A stretch of 64,000 nucleotides of DNA, taken from contig QEYB01001046.1 in NCBI GenBank assembly GCA_017562135.1, positions 4,836,001 to 4,900,000 of the forward strand, read 5' to 3'. This DNA is from Dipylidium caninum (taxonomy: Eukaryota > Platyhelminthes > Cestoda > Cyclophyllidea > Dipylidiidae). Below are positions 1 through 12,943 of the stretch, in pieces (the stretch's first letter is position 1; each line of letters begins with the position of its first letter). The notes beneath the pieces are model-generated. The model worked only from the letters and a program-made list of their open reading frames with translations. It was not told the DNA's origin and made no database searches. A program made the translations under genes and the position numbers.

Positions 1-1335
1 CTCCTCCGCCGACATACCTCGGCGTATGCAATTTAATTAAATCTGGCGGCACGACAGGTGAAACAGAGTGGGGCGGGCGAGGGGATAGGAGGGGGCAGGG
101 AGTGAGGGCTCGGGACAACTCCGGGCAAGTTTATGCTCACTGGACACTCGTTCGTTTGTAAATGCCATAAGCTAATTGGTTAAGCGCAATTTATGCATGT
201 CATAACGTTGTTAATTAAGCTAACGGAAAGACATGTTAAGGCACACGTGGGAGCATTCGGAGCCACTTTTAATGCCTTATCAAATATGCACGTCGGGAGC
301 CGCGTTTCTCTGCCCCTCTGAGGCTCGTTTCAGGCCAAGGTTTCATCCCCAAATGGATGATGGTGTTAGAAAGAGCCACACCTAATAATTAGCCTGCGGA
401 ATCGGCCAAGATAAGGGTGGTTTGGGTTTTTTTAATGTTGGAGAAAGCTGCGCACACACGTGTGGTCTCCCAATGAAATATCATTTATCAAGAGGCTTTC
501 GGGGAAGGAGGGTGGGCAACCACGGGCGCCTTAAGACCGCCCAATTTAATAGTCTTGCCTACACGCCACTAAGTTCCCACTGGCAGGGAATTCACGCGGA
601 CAGGGCCTTGTCGGCGGGGCTGTCTGATGTAAGGCACTTAATCATCCTCCCACCTGTGTGTTTCTGCACCGCGGTTTTCCAGCTCACAAAATGGTTGTTT
701 TAACCTGTACGCCGGCCCTCCCGAGCATGGCGAAATTTCCAATTTCACTGGAGACCGGTAAAATATCCGAGGAGAGGGGAAGGTGAGCACTTCCAATTCC
801 ACTTGGCGTTTGCTCACATTGTAACCACACTTGATTCGGAGAAGACTAGGCCAGAGCGTTGGAGGCAGCCACTGACGCAATAACCTCACCCACGTCCACG
901 CGCTACGCATTTAATCGACCCGACGAGGCTGGTCGCTGGTCGGGAGGACGGTCCAGTCGAGCGCGGTGAGGGAGGAATTCATGCTGGGCTTATCAGGGAC
1001 ACAATTATCCGCTGCATCGACAGCTAAGAGGCACAAATACACGTGCATTCCTTCCTTCGAGGCAACGGGAAGGGCGCGAGAGAGACATGCACGTTTTGGA
1101 TATCGGCAAGATAAATAGCGTCAATTTAGGGAACCCTGCATGCTTGCCTCTTCACTCCTTCTCGCCGCATCCGTCGTCAGGCTGCATCAAGTATACAGCG
1201 TCTGTACAATTAGGCCGCGTGCACGAACTCGTGAGGTGGCCACTGGGGAAATCTCGCAATTACTTAGGCAATAATTACCGGTCTTCACTTTAGGCGGAGC
1301 TAATCAAGACTCAGGAGGTCCTTCGTCCAACTACC
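1..1335. other. 5' flanking DNA of the zinc-finger/Crypton-domain gene
   Basis: I see no convincing coding exon here. The stretch is moderately GC-rich and its open frames are short, without supporting splice sites or family similarity. It should contain the promoter and 5' UTR of the + strand gene whose first recognised ATG is at 1336. A weak acceptor-like CTCAG just before 1315 leaves open a further 5' exon. Confidence 0.5.
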
Positions 1336-4300
1336 ATGTCGGCTTCGACTGTACCAAAAATTCCACGCCCCACCTCGGCGGCCACGAACACCTCGATCCC
1401 GGGCTCGACTTGCAGAAGACCCCTCAGACCCACAGAATTTTCCTCCGATGAAGTTGAACGTGGCGAGGATAATGGGTGTCTAGATTTGAGCACTGGTACC
1501 GCCGCCAGCACTGCTGCCACCGGCCCCACGGCCATTGCCACGTCCACGGCCACCTTCACCACCGCCACTGCCCCTCCAATAGCCTGTGCGGAGCACCCGA
1601 AAGGCGAGACCGAACACCTCAAGAAGTGCCACGTCTGCGGCGCGGAGTTGGGAGGAAGCGTGGAAGAGTTAACCAGACATCTGGCCTTCGTGCATTTGAT
1701 CCCCATGCCTCTGATGCTGGGCCAACTGGCCGCCATGGCCGTGGGAATGAGAAGTGGTCAAAATAAGTCCTCTCCCTCCTCCTCTTCCTCCTCCTCATCC
1801 TCCTCCAACGCAATCGGCCTTCCACCACAACCACCACCTCCGCTTCCTCCTCCTCCTCCGCCTCCTGCACCGCCCTCACAATCTCTTTTGACTCTTCACG
1901 AAAACATACCACGTAAGTTGCTGGCAGCTCTGTTCCCCTTCATATCTACCATTACCTCTTTAACAAAGACATTTAAACATTGAACTGTTCCCGACGACTC
2001 CACGGAGTTCCACTGACCACATGGCGGTGAAGGGTGAAGAGGAAATCCCCTGCCCACTTAAAGCACCGGCTGTTACTTCTTGTGTAGACGGTGGATGGGA
2101 CATTCCAAGTCTGTTGGCGGTGTCGAATTCTTTGGGACAGAATTCCCCAGGCGAAAGGCTGCCTCAGTTGCCCTTTCCCTTCGGACAGTTTGATGGTATG
2201 CCGCAACAAGCCGCGTCCCCCTCATTCCCACTGGGCTCGAGGAATTTGTTTGGCCTCAACTTCGACTTGCCTCAGCTGACCGCGCTTGAGCAGAATGGCC
2301 AGTCGGGTCCTCGCAATCCCGCAGCCTCGGAACCCGACTTCAAGCGCGCACGCATTGAACCCTCGCTGGGTAAGATCCTAAATGAATCGGTGTTTGGATG
2401 GAAAAAAGCAAATCAAATGACATTACGTCCATCTGTTTACCTGCAGTTTGGTTCAATGAAGGTATTTAACCGCAGCGTTCGAGGCAATTCAGTGAGTGGA
2501 AGCGGATGTGGAAATCTATGGGCGGGGAATAGCATAAGCACCTCCTTTGTCACGGTATTGCATCGAGGCATTTTCGAGAGACATCACTTGCAGAGGGCAC
2601 CGCAGTCAGTGATGGTTGTGCACACGCGTGGGAAGAAGTTTTGATTCGCTCTGAACTGAATAGCATTCCATATCCCCTCATTCATCACCCTCCATGCGAC
2701 GATAACTTTTTGGGGGGTTGGGCCAAACGCACTGTTGTAAATCAACACATGCACACAATACGCGCGTGTATTAAAAGTATGGGCGGAGAGGGGAAGAGAA
2801 CGAGGCAACGGGATTATAGTCCCATAAGTTAACTGCGACTCTCTCTCTCTCGTCTCCCCTCCACCACCCTCGCCCACACACACACACACACACACACACA
2901 GACGCGGCGCGGCGTGGCGCGGCGCTGCCCAGCGCTGCCCGGGGAGGAGAGACGAGACGAGACGAGGCGCGCACGCCTCTGCCTTTCTCACACTCGTGGG
3001 ACAACCCGCCCCACGTCTCAGAGGGTGGAATAAATCAGCCTCTGCGAAGCCACTTCTTCTGTTTTGTAACCCCGTTGGTAAAGCAAAACCATCTCCATCA
3101 AACAGCTTGGCAGGTCTGGAGGACGTACGCGCATGATTTAGACTTCTTTGTAAAATCGGGTGAGGTCCCACAAAAGAAAGAAATACGCTGACAGCCTTCC
3201 TCGGAGCAATCGAGCGGCTACGGGGCCGAGGGTCGATGGAGGGTGCTTCCGATTGGGTTGGTGGGAGTTAAGGCGCACCAGCCCACTTTCCGACAGTTGC
3301 TACCAGAGACTCGGTATGTAGCCTTTGAATCTGTTCATCTTGTAGAACACTGTCTTACGAAAGTGATGATGTTGGGTGGGGGGACTGTGGTTCCACGACC
3401 AAGAAGCGCCATTCTTCGCCTGCAATCGCCACGCGCGCTCTGGAAGTCCTCAACTATAACGGCACCCTTCAGTGCGGCTGCCACTTCGTCCGCTTGCGGA
3501 CATTTCCCGGTTGGGCACCCATCTGCGCCTCCCTGCAGTTTAGCGCAAAGACTCCAGCGGACGGTCATTTCTGGGCTCTTGGGGGATACTGAAGCAGGTT
3601 ATTCACTCAAGCAAGCCTGTGGACGGTCATTGAAAGTGTCACTGGCCTTCTGCCCTTATCACGCAGGGGGCTGCTTTTCAAAACCCTCAGATCAAGTTGT
3701 GTCTGAGAGGATTTGCACCGACGGCACACCGAGGGGATAAAGTGAAGTCGGACCGAGGAGCATCACGGGGTGCCGATGAAAATTAGGGCAGATGCACAAA
3801 GACCAAAAAGGCCTTTTGTGCTGCGAGCACCCTGTGCCTCACGGTTGCGTGCGAGCGTTGTTGCGGCTAATACCGCGCATCTCATCAACAATAAGGGGAA
3901 AGAGTGATCTGGACCCGATGAGAGGGGGCAGCAACGTCAGTGCAGGCCTCTGACAAGATCCAAACGCCGGCCCAGGACGCGCCTTGAGTGAGAGTGGAGG
4001 AGGTGAAGAGGCCAAGGCGTGAGGCACCCATTCACGCTGCTCCCCATCATCGCGCCCCTCTCCCACCTACAAAATAAATGGCGAATGCGGTTGTAGGGCG
4101 AAGAAGAGGGGGAAGAGATAACACAGCCTTCCCTGTTGTGTGTGTGTGTGTGTGTGTGTGCGTGTGAATGGGATGATATCTGAAATGCCAGCATGACCAC
4201 CCAGGTTTGGGGTATTGCTTTGTGCGGGGCAGGCGGGAATACAAATGCCATGGCTGGCTTAATCGCTTGATGAGTAAGGAGATATGGTTGGGCAGTCGAA

Positions 4301-7300
4301 GGAATGCTGGTGCCGCGGTTGCACCAGTCGTCGGGTCAGGCAGAGCGTTTCGAAGGTCCACTAGCACACATTCGTTGATCTCTTCTGCTCTTCGTCCACT
4401 TCTCATTCTCCTTGAAGCTTGCCGAACCGAAGAAACGCCCTCCAGAGTAGACAGTTAGTTGGCGTCTAACGCGTGTTGAGTCGCCTTGGCCTCTGCGACC
4501 CACGGGATGTTGCTATTCGGTCGAATTAGTCTTTCTGCCGCTGCGCACTGACATTGCCCCTTCCGTCATTGCCGCGCGGAGGGTGGAGTCTTGTCCCGCC
4601 CCCCCTGGTGGCAGCTGGCGGAAGATGTACGCAGAGCTTTGTCCGGTCCCCCCAGCCCCCGCCGTTGAATATCACGCCTGCAGCGGACGAAGTGGAAGGG
4701 GAACGGCAATCTTCCCTCGAATTACGCATTTATGCAAATGCATATGCATAGCGTCTGCTATTTCAAACAGCATGTGGCTGCATTTTAGCCTCGCTTAGGC
4801 CCAGTTACCATCCTGATGTTTATCCAATCTTGCCATCCCAGTTCCCACCTCTCGCTGCGGTGTGGGTGGTTTCCAAGTCCGTTGTGTAAGCAGAAGGAAA
4901 GGGCTTGGAACCCGTCGAAATAAAACACTCTCCTCCGATACGCACGCATTTATACTCCCAAAGTCAAAAGCGGTCTTTCTCCTTCGCATATGTTTCCATT
5001 CGCACTAAAATAATACCTTCGTGCAGGTAAATCCTCTACAGTAAGAAAATTTAACCATTAAATTCAAACCAAGCGCACCAAAGGGGCGCCATGTACAGAC
5101 AATCTTATACTGCCCTGCGCCGGTGACTTCGAATCAACTGGCTTCACGCAGACACGAGACGTGTCGAATCTCGAGGAAATCGGAAAAGCAGCCCAGCCCG
5201 AGGCTGAACCGAACTACCACACCTTGCGCCATCACACCCGCGGCTCAAGACAACATCCCACCTGCCACGAGCGGCCTGACGCACTGGCCGCCACCCTGCC
5301 CTGCCCCCGTTCGCTAACAGTCGTCGGCCGCAGGCCATCCCTCACCGCCTGGTTTTGGCGTTGCGCGATCGCGGCCGAGGTGACGAATGGCGAGTTTGTG
5401 GTGAAATATTCCACTTCTCTCCAACGCGCCAGCCCCCGCGTCAGTTTCACCAACAGTACATTTGGGGGAGGCGATGGCTCTCTTGGAAGGAGGCGCGCCC
5501 CAGTTTGAATTTGCTGTTCAGCACCTTCGTTACAATGGGCGACTGCAGACTGAGAGGTGTGACGAATCTACCATCGAGCTTATGAATGCATGCATGTATG
5601 TATGTATGTGTGTCCGTGTGTGTGAGTGTGTAAATGTTACAATTTCACATAAAAATTTTCATCAGTGTATTTCATCATCGACACATAAACACCGAAATTA
5701 TCGTTAGTGTGCATATGTATGCACAAGTGTGTAAACGACTAGTCGAGCAGAAATAAATCAACTGTGTTACATTCTTCAACGGTGCGTGGCGGCATAATAA
5801 GGAACTCGTCAGATGCTAACAAAGCTCACGAGGGGAAGGAGGAGGAGGGGCAGAGGGAGGAGGGAAAGAACCACTAAAGAGTAGATGGGAGAAGAAAAGA
5901 AGTGAATCAGTATTGCCTCGTCTCACCGCCTTCTCCCCTTCCCCCCATCGGCTGCTTCCTCGGTGACCCCCCAAGTCTTTCGGGCCGACGCCTTTGGAAC
6001 AGAGTCACGAGAAGGATGAGTTTTGTCAGGGATGCATAGTAAGTAACAAAGTGAAAGAAGAAAATACTCCCGGCTCAGACGCCACTGCCGAGATCGCGGT
6101 GGGTTTGTCCACCGCACCACAAGACGTTATTACGGTCTCGTAGTCCAATGCCATTGCCTATCTGTGCGCTCTTTTTAAAGCCACCGTTTCCAAAAATTGT
6201 GCTTTAGGCGGGTCCTTTTGCCTATTTGCCTCCCGCTTGCACTTTGACTTGCGTGAACACCCCAGAAGTCACCGATTTTAAAGCATTCGGGCTCAGTTAT
6301 ATTCACCGCCTGCACATTCCACAGGCCCCTCCCCAGGGGCATGACAGCTATTCCGGCTTCAGCATTTATGGACAGGGGAGAAAAGCACTCCCCTGTCCTA
6401 GCTGTATTAGAAGAAGCGCCTCTTGGTTGCTCACCGTCGCCCGATTAAATGATCCTAAATTTCCTCCGAATAAAGAGGCGACTCGTCGCGCGACTGGGGT
6501 CACTTAACCGTGGGAATGTTTACTCGGTCGAATATCCTTTTCCGTAAATATCTCGTTCCCAGCAATATCTGCCGCACGCACACACTTGCACACTCGCGTG
6601 CAAACACACACACATGCAGGCACACACGAATACAATAAAATTTGAAGCACGAATTGCGTGCACCAACGCGTTCTTCTCCATGCGTCAACGTGGATGCGAG
6701 AGCTGTTTACTACACCGTGGGAAGGTGTGTCTGGCCCGCCTCCACCGGAAAGTAGAAGCGAGTTGCACCCCAAAATCCGTGCATTTTATCTTGAAGACGC
6801 ATGTGGGGCTTTGCGGGTCACACAGCCGGAGAGACGCGTATCGCCAGCCTCTTGGCCACACCCCTGCTTGAAGGCAGCGGCTGCCCTTCGTCCCGCTTTT
6901 GTTCGAAATATATTGCCATGAATATCACCTTTTCATCATGAGGGTAAAGGCGCCTCCCAGAATAAAGCGCTGATTCTCCCAAGAGCGTTGATCTCTCCCA
7001 CTTAGCCGTGAGGGGGAAAGAAGCCACCTTCACAAGTACCGATTAGCACTGCGGTAACAAAGCACAGGAGACCAAGTGGATGGAAATGCTAGTTTCCCTT
7101 TTAAACTAACATACTGTTCCCCTTTTAGGAATCGAGGGTCACCCTTTTTTTTCCCTTTTCCCAGCAACTGCTATGGGGTCGCAGGCCTCATCGAGCCTCT
7201 ACCCACCACCACCAGCGCCGCCACCAGCCCCCCCACCACCTCCGATTCCAACAGGTCTGTTGTCACGGATGACATTCCCCCCGATTTCTTCGTCACAACA

Positions 7301-9874
7301 GCCGTCACAGCCACTGACTAAAGTGTCCGCCAAGACCGCCTCTGAGGGCAGAGCTCGCCAGGGGGAGGAGGCCACCGCCGGCTCCGCTACCACCACCTCC
7401 ACCTCCACCGCACCGCAGGGCATCGTGCACAATACTTTGCGCAAAACCAAGTCCGACATGAAGGTGATCCACCGCTACCTCGTTCAGGTGAAGAATGACA
7501 CTCGCGAAATCCACGAGATTCCGCCTCAGGACCTTTGCAATTATATTCAAGTAAGTACGAAGCACGGTGAGATGATCGTAGTGATTTGCGCGATCGAAGT
7601 TGTCAATGTCTGCCCTTTTACAGGACTTTATTGTTACTGCTAAGAAGAAGGATGGACATGAATACGAACCGGAGTCGTTAAAGGCCTTCGTACATTCACT
7701 GGAGCGACACTTGAAGGTGAGCTGGGCTGTCCCCACTGTAGGTATCACTTCTGCCCAGAACGTTGTTCCTCCATAAATGGGGGAGTCTTTCATGGACCAC
7801 CTGAGTTACAATTTTTTATTCGTTACGTGGACGGCTCTACCGCATTTGGAAGTCTGTGTTCCTTTTCTAGGCATGAAGTCACCTCGGCACTAATAAGTCT
7901 CTGATTTGGTGAATTTATAGCATTAAATCTATGGTAAATGCTCAGGTCAGCGGCAACGATCATAGCTTGATTGACCTCTGGACAATAACGACCACCCAGT
8001 AAGGTTACTAGTCGCTGGTTCTATGTCTTCCCATTGGCTAATTTGCGCTGTTCACTTGAACTTCGACGCCGAAGACCCAACTACTAGACACTTTTTGAAG
8101 TTAGCATTCCTCCCTCGGGACTCCCCGCCGCATACCACGAGGTGGACTGCTAAAAAGACTGCAGGAACTTCACGCACCAAAACCACTGATGGCAGAAATG
8201 GACGATTTAATGAAATACGCACTCAAGTGACATTCTCACAGAAAAAGGCATTATTTATTGCTAATATTCGTGCGGAGCCTAAACGGCACAAGGCACTCGG
8301 TCATTCACCGCACCTCCGAAAGTGGCAGCGCCTTATAAAATACGCCGTTAAGGCGATGAGTCTCTCTGATGTAAATTAATGGAGCTACGTTGATGCACAC
8401 CCCAATTACGAACATAACCTCAAATAGCAGACAGACGAGCCCAGCCAGGGCTGCACAAAAGGGGAGAAAACCCACAAAAAGGGTGGAAAACCACACCGAG
8501 AGAATGATGCATCAAAAAGTGGTTTTTGTTGCCACGACAAAAAAGGGGTACGCTTGACATTTAGCGCAATGTAGATGCACACACGTCTGCATTTGCGTAT
8601 AAAACCTCACTTTCTTCCCGTATACAACACTAACGGACATTTCATGGCCTGTGTTCGCAGTACCACAACTATCCGCACTCCGTGCTCAAAGACCCCGACT
8701 TTGCGCCCGCCAGGCTGGTACTCAGTCAACGGCTGAACGAACTGCGAGCGCTCAGTCAGGCCAACGGAAGCTCAAACGTGCACAGAAATCAAGTCGACGG
8801 AGGCAAGTGCGACTTCGGTTTCAGTGAGCCGCATGAAGGAAATAAATTGGTCAACTTCAACGCCCTCTTGCAAACCGGACTGCTGGGACCGGCCAACCCA
8901 CAGGTAAACTTGTTCACGGGGAGAACGCTCTTCTTGCGCTCCGATTGCTGAGCATTTTTTCTCCTCATATTTAGGCATTGCTAAACAGTCTGTGGTTAAT
9001 CGTACGGACGCAGTTCAATGTTGTGGGCACGCAAAAGCATCGCACATTAACCTGGGGCCAATTCCATTGTGTCACGAATGTAAATTCCCAAGACCTCCTT
9101 CGATTCACCTCTAGAACAAGCCCACAAGAAATTCGATTCTGTCACGGCCACGGCGGGCCTCTGGGGGTACGAATTTTCGATGGTCACGAAAGTGGGAGCG
9201 GTAACAGTAGCGCCAAACGCCAAATACTTCCGTTCGACTGTGTCGAAATATTCAACTTCTACGCACGTCTTAGGCCCGCCGAATGTCGAGGACCCGAAGA
9301 GCCGCTCTATTTATGCCCCGACCCCTCATGGGACCACGGCGGACCGTGGTTCAAACCTGCTGTGGCAGGGGCTCAGTTCATCTCCAGGATTCCACGGCTT
9401 CTAGGCATGAAACCACCACGCGACCCGCCGGCTCCCCCAACGATCTCAGAGGGAACGATTACTCCCCTCTTCTCCAACACTCCCATGCACTCGCTTTCTC
9501 AATTGCGAGACAACCTCCTCGCCACTATGAACTCCTTCATTGCGGACAAAATAATGACAGAAGCGTCATCTGTAGGAGAAATACCACCACCTCCATTCCT
9601 GAGTTCCCCTGGTGGGCTGGCACCTGAAAATTTAGGTCTACTTTCGGTGAGGATTGCACAATTTCCACAGCAGTCTTTGGGGAAGAGTGAGAAAATTCAT
9701 GAGAAAGGGGATCGAGAAGTGAAATCGACTCAAGGGTGGAACAGCCCTGTGGCATCTTCGTTGGACAGCTCGGTCGATGACACCTCCGTCCCCTCGCCAA
9801 AAAGTCTACCAGCGCCGTCGGCGTTGAGCACTTCAGCGGCAATTCCCAATCACAAACAAACAATGACCCCCTGA
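1336..9874 (+). CDS. C2H2 finger plus Crypton-derived DUF3504 protein (QRICH1/ZMYM-type), 6 exons
   Basis: Exons 1336-1912, 2088-2369, 7165-7550, 7624-7716, 8661-8903 and 8975-9874 all have GT-AG borders and join in phase to 826 codons plus TGA. Residues C98, C101, H115 and H120 make one classical C2H2 finger; poly-Ser and poly-Pro runs follow. From about residue 375 the protein resembles the tyrosine-recombinase-like domain shared by QRICH1, ZMYM2-4 and KIAA1958: a core-binding part ending with KKDGHEYEPESL, then after a linker a catalytic-like part with LLNSLW and KHRTLTW and a WFK...RLLGM segment. A Ser/Pro-rich tail ends the protein. These proteins descend from Crypton DNA transposons and act in the nucleus as chromatin or transcription regulators; that role is inferred here. 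The HxxR and tyrosine of active recombinases are not seen. The start could lie in an unseen upstream exon. Confidence 0.8.
2875..2900. repeat. (CA)13 microsatellite
   Basis: A perfect CA dinucleotide run inside intron 2, followed at once by a GC-rich GGCGCGGC-type stretch and preceded by a short CT run near 2840-2850. Confidence 0.95.
4137..4160. repeat. (TG)12 microsatellite
   Basis: A perfect TG run in intron 2, extended imperfectly by CGTGTG to 4166. Confidence 0.95.
6571..6627. repeat. imperfect CA-rich tract
   Basis: Interrupted CA repeats (CGCACGCACACAC, then AAACACACACACA and GGCACACAC) in intron 2. Short open frames crossing this tract are products of the repeat. Confidence 0.8.
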
Positions 9875-10577
9875 CCGCAATCCCGACCACTGTTATTCTC
9901 TCTCTCTCTCTCTCTCTCTCTATGCTTCTCCCCCTTGTGCTCCCATAAACTATGCATCCATCCGCATACACACAAAAACATCGAGGATCAGTGCTCAATC
10001 CGTTTGAGGGTGTTCGTTTCCTCATTTTTGTTGCCCGTGAGAGCGTCGACAGGACACCTCAAGAGGCAGCAGTTTTGAACTGCTGAGCAGGCCACTTTAC
10101 ATCTCAGTTGAATTTAAATTAATTCATGAAAAAAGACGCCTCGACTACTACTTGGCTTCACGTTTAACTTGACAAAAGCTATTGAAATGGAGAAACTCAT
10201 ATGACCATTTTTTCTGTTTTATCCAAACATAATGGGTTGGGACAATCGAGTTCCACCTAACGAAATATCACTCTTATCCATACCAATCTTTTATCGACGG
10301 CCCTCAGAAAGTGTGAATGAAAAGGAAGCTTGACAGTAAAACATTCTTCTGAACACGAGGAAATTGATAAGACCTGGATTAGTTGAGTTTAATAAGCAAA
10401 TTCCACAAAGACGCGCACAACGGACGCTACACTGGAGTTATACATAATAAAGTAAAGCAAATACGCATACAAAAATTACATTATCAAAAAACTTAATGGA
10501 AATATGCCCAATCCCTTTGATGATGCCTCAGAGCATGCTCACCCGACGAAACAAAAGGAATTACACATACTGTTGAA
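9875..10577. other. intergenic region between convergent genes
   Basis: This is the 3' flank of the DUF3504 gene (+) and of PRORP (-). It contains a perfect (TC)12 run at 9897-9920, 23 bases after the TGA, so probably in the 3' UTR. Sequence becomes visibly AT-rich from about 10080 on. No gene seen. Confidence 0.6.
9897..9920. repeat. (TC)12 microsatellite
   Basis: A perfect TC run just downstream of the stop codon of the DUF3504 gene. Confidence 0.95.
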
Positions 10578-12943
10578 TTATTTAAAGTAGCTAGGGTTTG
10601 GAGGTCGCAGGCAAAGCCAAGTATTGGGGGGGATGTATGAGAGGCGTTGATTTCCAGACTCGTAGGGAATGTGCCAGCCATCTGCCATGCTGCCTTGTAT
10701 CCTGACATCGCATAATACAGGACCCTAAACCAATAACAGAGGGTGAACACAAAATACACATACCATAGTCAGTTGTAAAACAACTAACCAACAAGAAGAG
10801 GGAAAATATGACAGGAGAGGGAATGAAGGTACATGATATCAATAGGCTAAATGAAAAAAGAAAAAAAATACAAGAATATGCAGAAAAACTTAAATTTATG
10901 TACTGGGCAGGAATTAATTATGAAGATACACAGATGTAGGATTTATTTAATGGTAGATGTTTTTTAACAATATATAAATATGTGTTAAATAGTAACTGCC
11001 ATAAACACATAAGTACGTATTTATAAAAAAATAAAAAACGAGGTTATAATTTGATGTTCCTTTTGACGAACAACGAGTTTCTAGGTGAAACCTCCCTTAA
11101 CTTGCAGTAAATTTGAAATCCACCACCACGAAGACCAGATCAGGAGTGCGAACAGCCAGTAATTGCAACTCGTAACGACAACTAATGCCCCGCACTATTG
11201 GCTCGATCGGATATAAATCCGATAGATATAGAAAGGAACAAGGGGAAAAATTGCCGTCGCTTACAGAAAAGGTGAGGGGATGCCCGTAACGCACGGAAAT
11301 TTGGCGAACGGCTTGCCAATGCGCCAGTAGAAGACCGGATTCTGGGCCCAAGGTGAAGCGATGCTGACGAAATTCGTCATTAGACAGGAGATAACAAGTT
11401 GGACCCGACAAAAGAGCCAAATAAATCATAAAGGCGTCGTCATTGCTTCTATAGGCCCAAAGAAAAAAACGGATGGTTTGAGAGGTGAGTAATCACATAA
11501 AAAACAAACATACAATAAGGCTGAAAGTTATACTTGTGGGTGGTTAAAAATGTTTGGACATTGACACCAGTCCGATTTCCTAAATCCTTGATGACATCCC
11601 AAAAGTGCTTTTTCTTCACCACGCTACGCTCTTTTCCAACCAAACAGATGCGATTGAAATGATAAATTTGATGAAGTGAACGAATTAACTAGAGCATAAA
11701 TAATAAGACAATTCAACCTTCAGCATACATCGCAGAGGAAATGAATCTGTTCCTCGATGGATAGTTTTGACAACTTCCTATGTGAGATTATATGTAAGTA
11801 ATTAGGTAAGTCAATGACGCAATCAAAAGGACGGCAATTAACTTTCAGGAATGTTCGAAAAGACTGAAGCTCTTGAGGGGTGGTCGTGAAGTATAGTTCG
11901 TTCGCATTTTCTCCCTAAAAAGGAGGACATTAAAGCAGTGGAAAGGAAATACCTCGAGAACAGAATTATAAAATTTTTCAGCCAACTGAGAGCACGTAGT
12001 AGAATCTAGGTGAATTTTTTTAAGGTGTTTCAAACATGCGTTGCAAGAGATTCTGTAAATTTTAAGGAAAATATGTACTTGCCCTGATAAAGTCACTCCC
12101 ATGGTGCCATTCCAGCCATGTCTATAGGACATATAAGAAAATAATTAGATACCTCTCAAACCAATCCTTTATCGACAGGGTTGTTGAATTTGACAATATA
12201 AATTGGCATTCGTTCACAGCTCCAAATAAACGACTCAGTAGGTGACCCCAATCTTTATCTGGCAGCCGGCTTATGAAGGTAAGATAAAAATCTTCGGGTG
12301 GTCTAAGTTTCATTGGATACAATTCATAAATAAGGGAAATAGCCTCATGTAAGGGGCCAAATTTAGCCGCCGCAGAATAAATATGAACAAAGTTACCAAG
12401 TGGAAGCTTCTTATCAAAACTGAGACTAAGGTAACGTTTGGCATCTTCGTAGAATGGAGTAAGGCAAAGAGCAGAAGAGATGTCCGCAGCATACACAATA
12501 GTATCGGTAGGAGAGAGTCGCGATCTCATAAATACATAGAGAGACTCAAATTCTTGAAAACGTTGTTGTGATGCAAGGCCCTTAAGGGCAGCAATCAGAG
12601 TAGATATCGAGTGAGAACCAGGTTTTTCAAGTAAATAGAGCAAGAGGGAGTTCAAGATTTTGTCCTTGTCACAAGCTACGGATGAAGAAATGAACTTGGG
12701 CCAAAAGTGCTCCTTAAAGTACCGGTCGACAGAAGGATCTTCAAGGAGTTTTGACATGGTCTTAAGCTGGGAGTATTCTATGAAGCTGTTATCGAGGCGC
12801 TTTAAATACAGATCAATGCGTTGGTGAGATGAAATTGCCGTTAAAGCGTCAAAGTGTGGATAACGTAAGCTAGGGTCGCGAAGAACTCTACGGAAAAAGC
12901 AGCGCACTGTGGGACCGCGGACAAATCGCAAAAGGTCGGCCAT
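10578..12943 (-). CDS. PRORP: Mitochondrial RNase P protein subunit 3 (PRORP/MRPP3), 6 exons
   Basis: Minus-strand exons 12943-12153, 12121-11953, 11914-11729, 11688-11534, 11448-11265 and 10724-10578 join in phase to 543 codons plus TAA. PRORP is the metal-dependent nuclease that removes 5' leaders from mitochondrial pre-tRNAs. The N-terminus is Arg-rich as for mitochondrial import, followed by a helical PPR-like region. The central zinc-binding part has WNGTM...SCNAC (CxxC), completed near the C-terminus by WHIPY and WLC. The NYN/PIN nuclease part keeps the catalytic aspartates: FDCVID, SNDDAF and LLSNDE. The usual DGxN motif reads D-L-P-N. Introns are 31, 38, 40, 85 and 540 nt from 5' to 3'. 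A frame continuing past the exon-5 donor to 11097 was rejected because exon 6 carries the conserved WHIPY and WLC. The gene diverges from the small gene at 13347. Confidence 0.92.

Larger units (their letters stand above)
2370..7164 (+). other. large intron 2 of the DUF3504 gene
   Basis: This 4.8-kb intron has donor GGTAAGAT at 2369-2376 and a pyrimidine-rich acceptor ending CCCAG at 7164, and it keeps phase 1 between the flanking exons. It holds two long dinucleotide tracts and several G/A-rich purine tracts, for example around 5830-5870. I see no additional exon that I can support, although short open frames occur on both strands. Confidence 0.6.

Noticed and set aside
1311..1736. Minus-strand open frame over exon 1 of the DUF3504 gene
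   Set aside because: It is the antisense shadow of a GC-rich coding exon; the + strand has the zinc finger and phase-consistent splicing.
11097..11264. Continuation of PRORP exon 5 to a stop at 11097
   Set aside because: The frame is open, but a strong GTAAGC donor at 11264 and the downstream exon 10724-10578, with WHIPY and WLC, match the family C-terminus.
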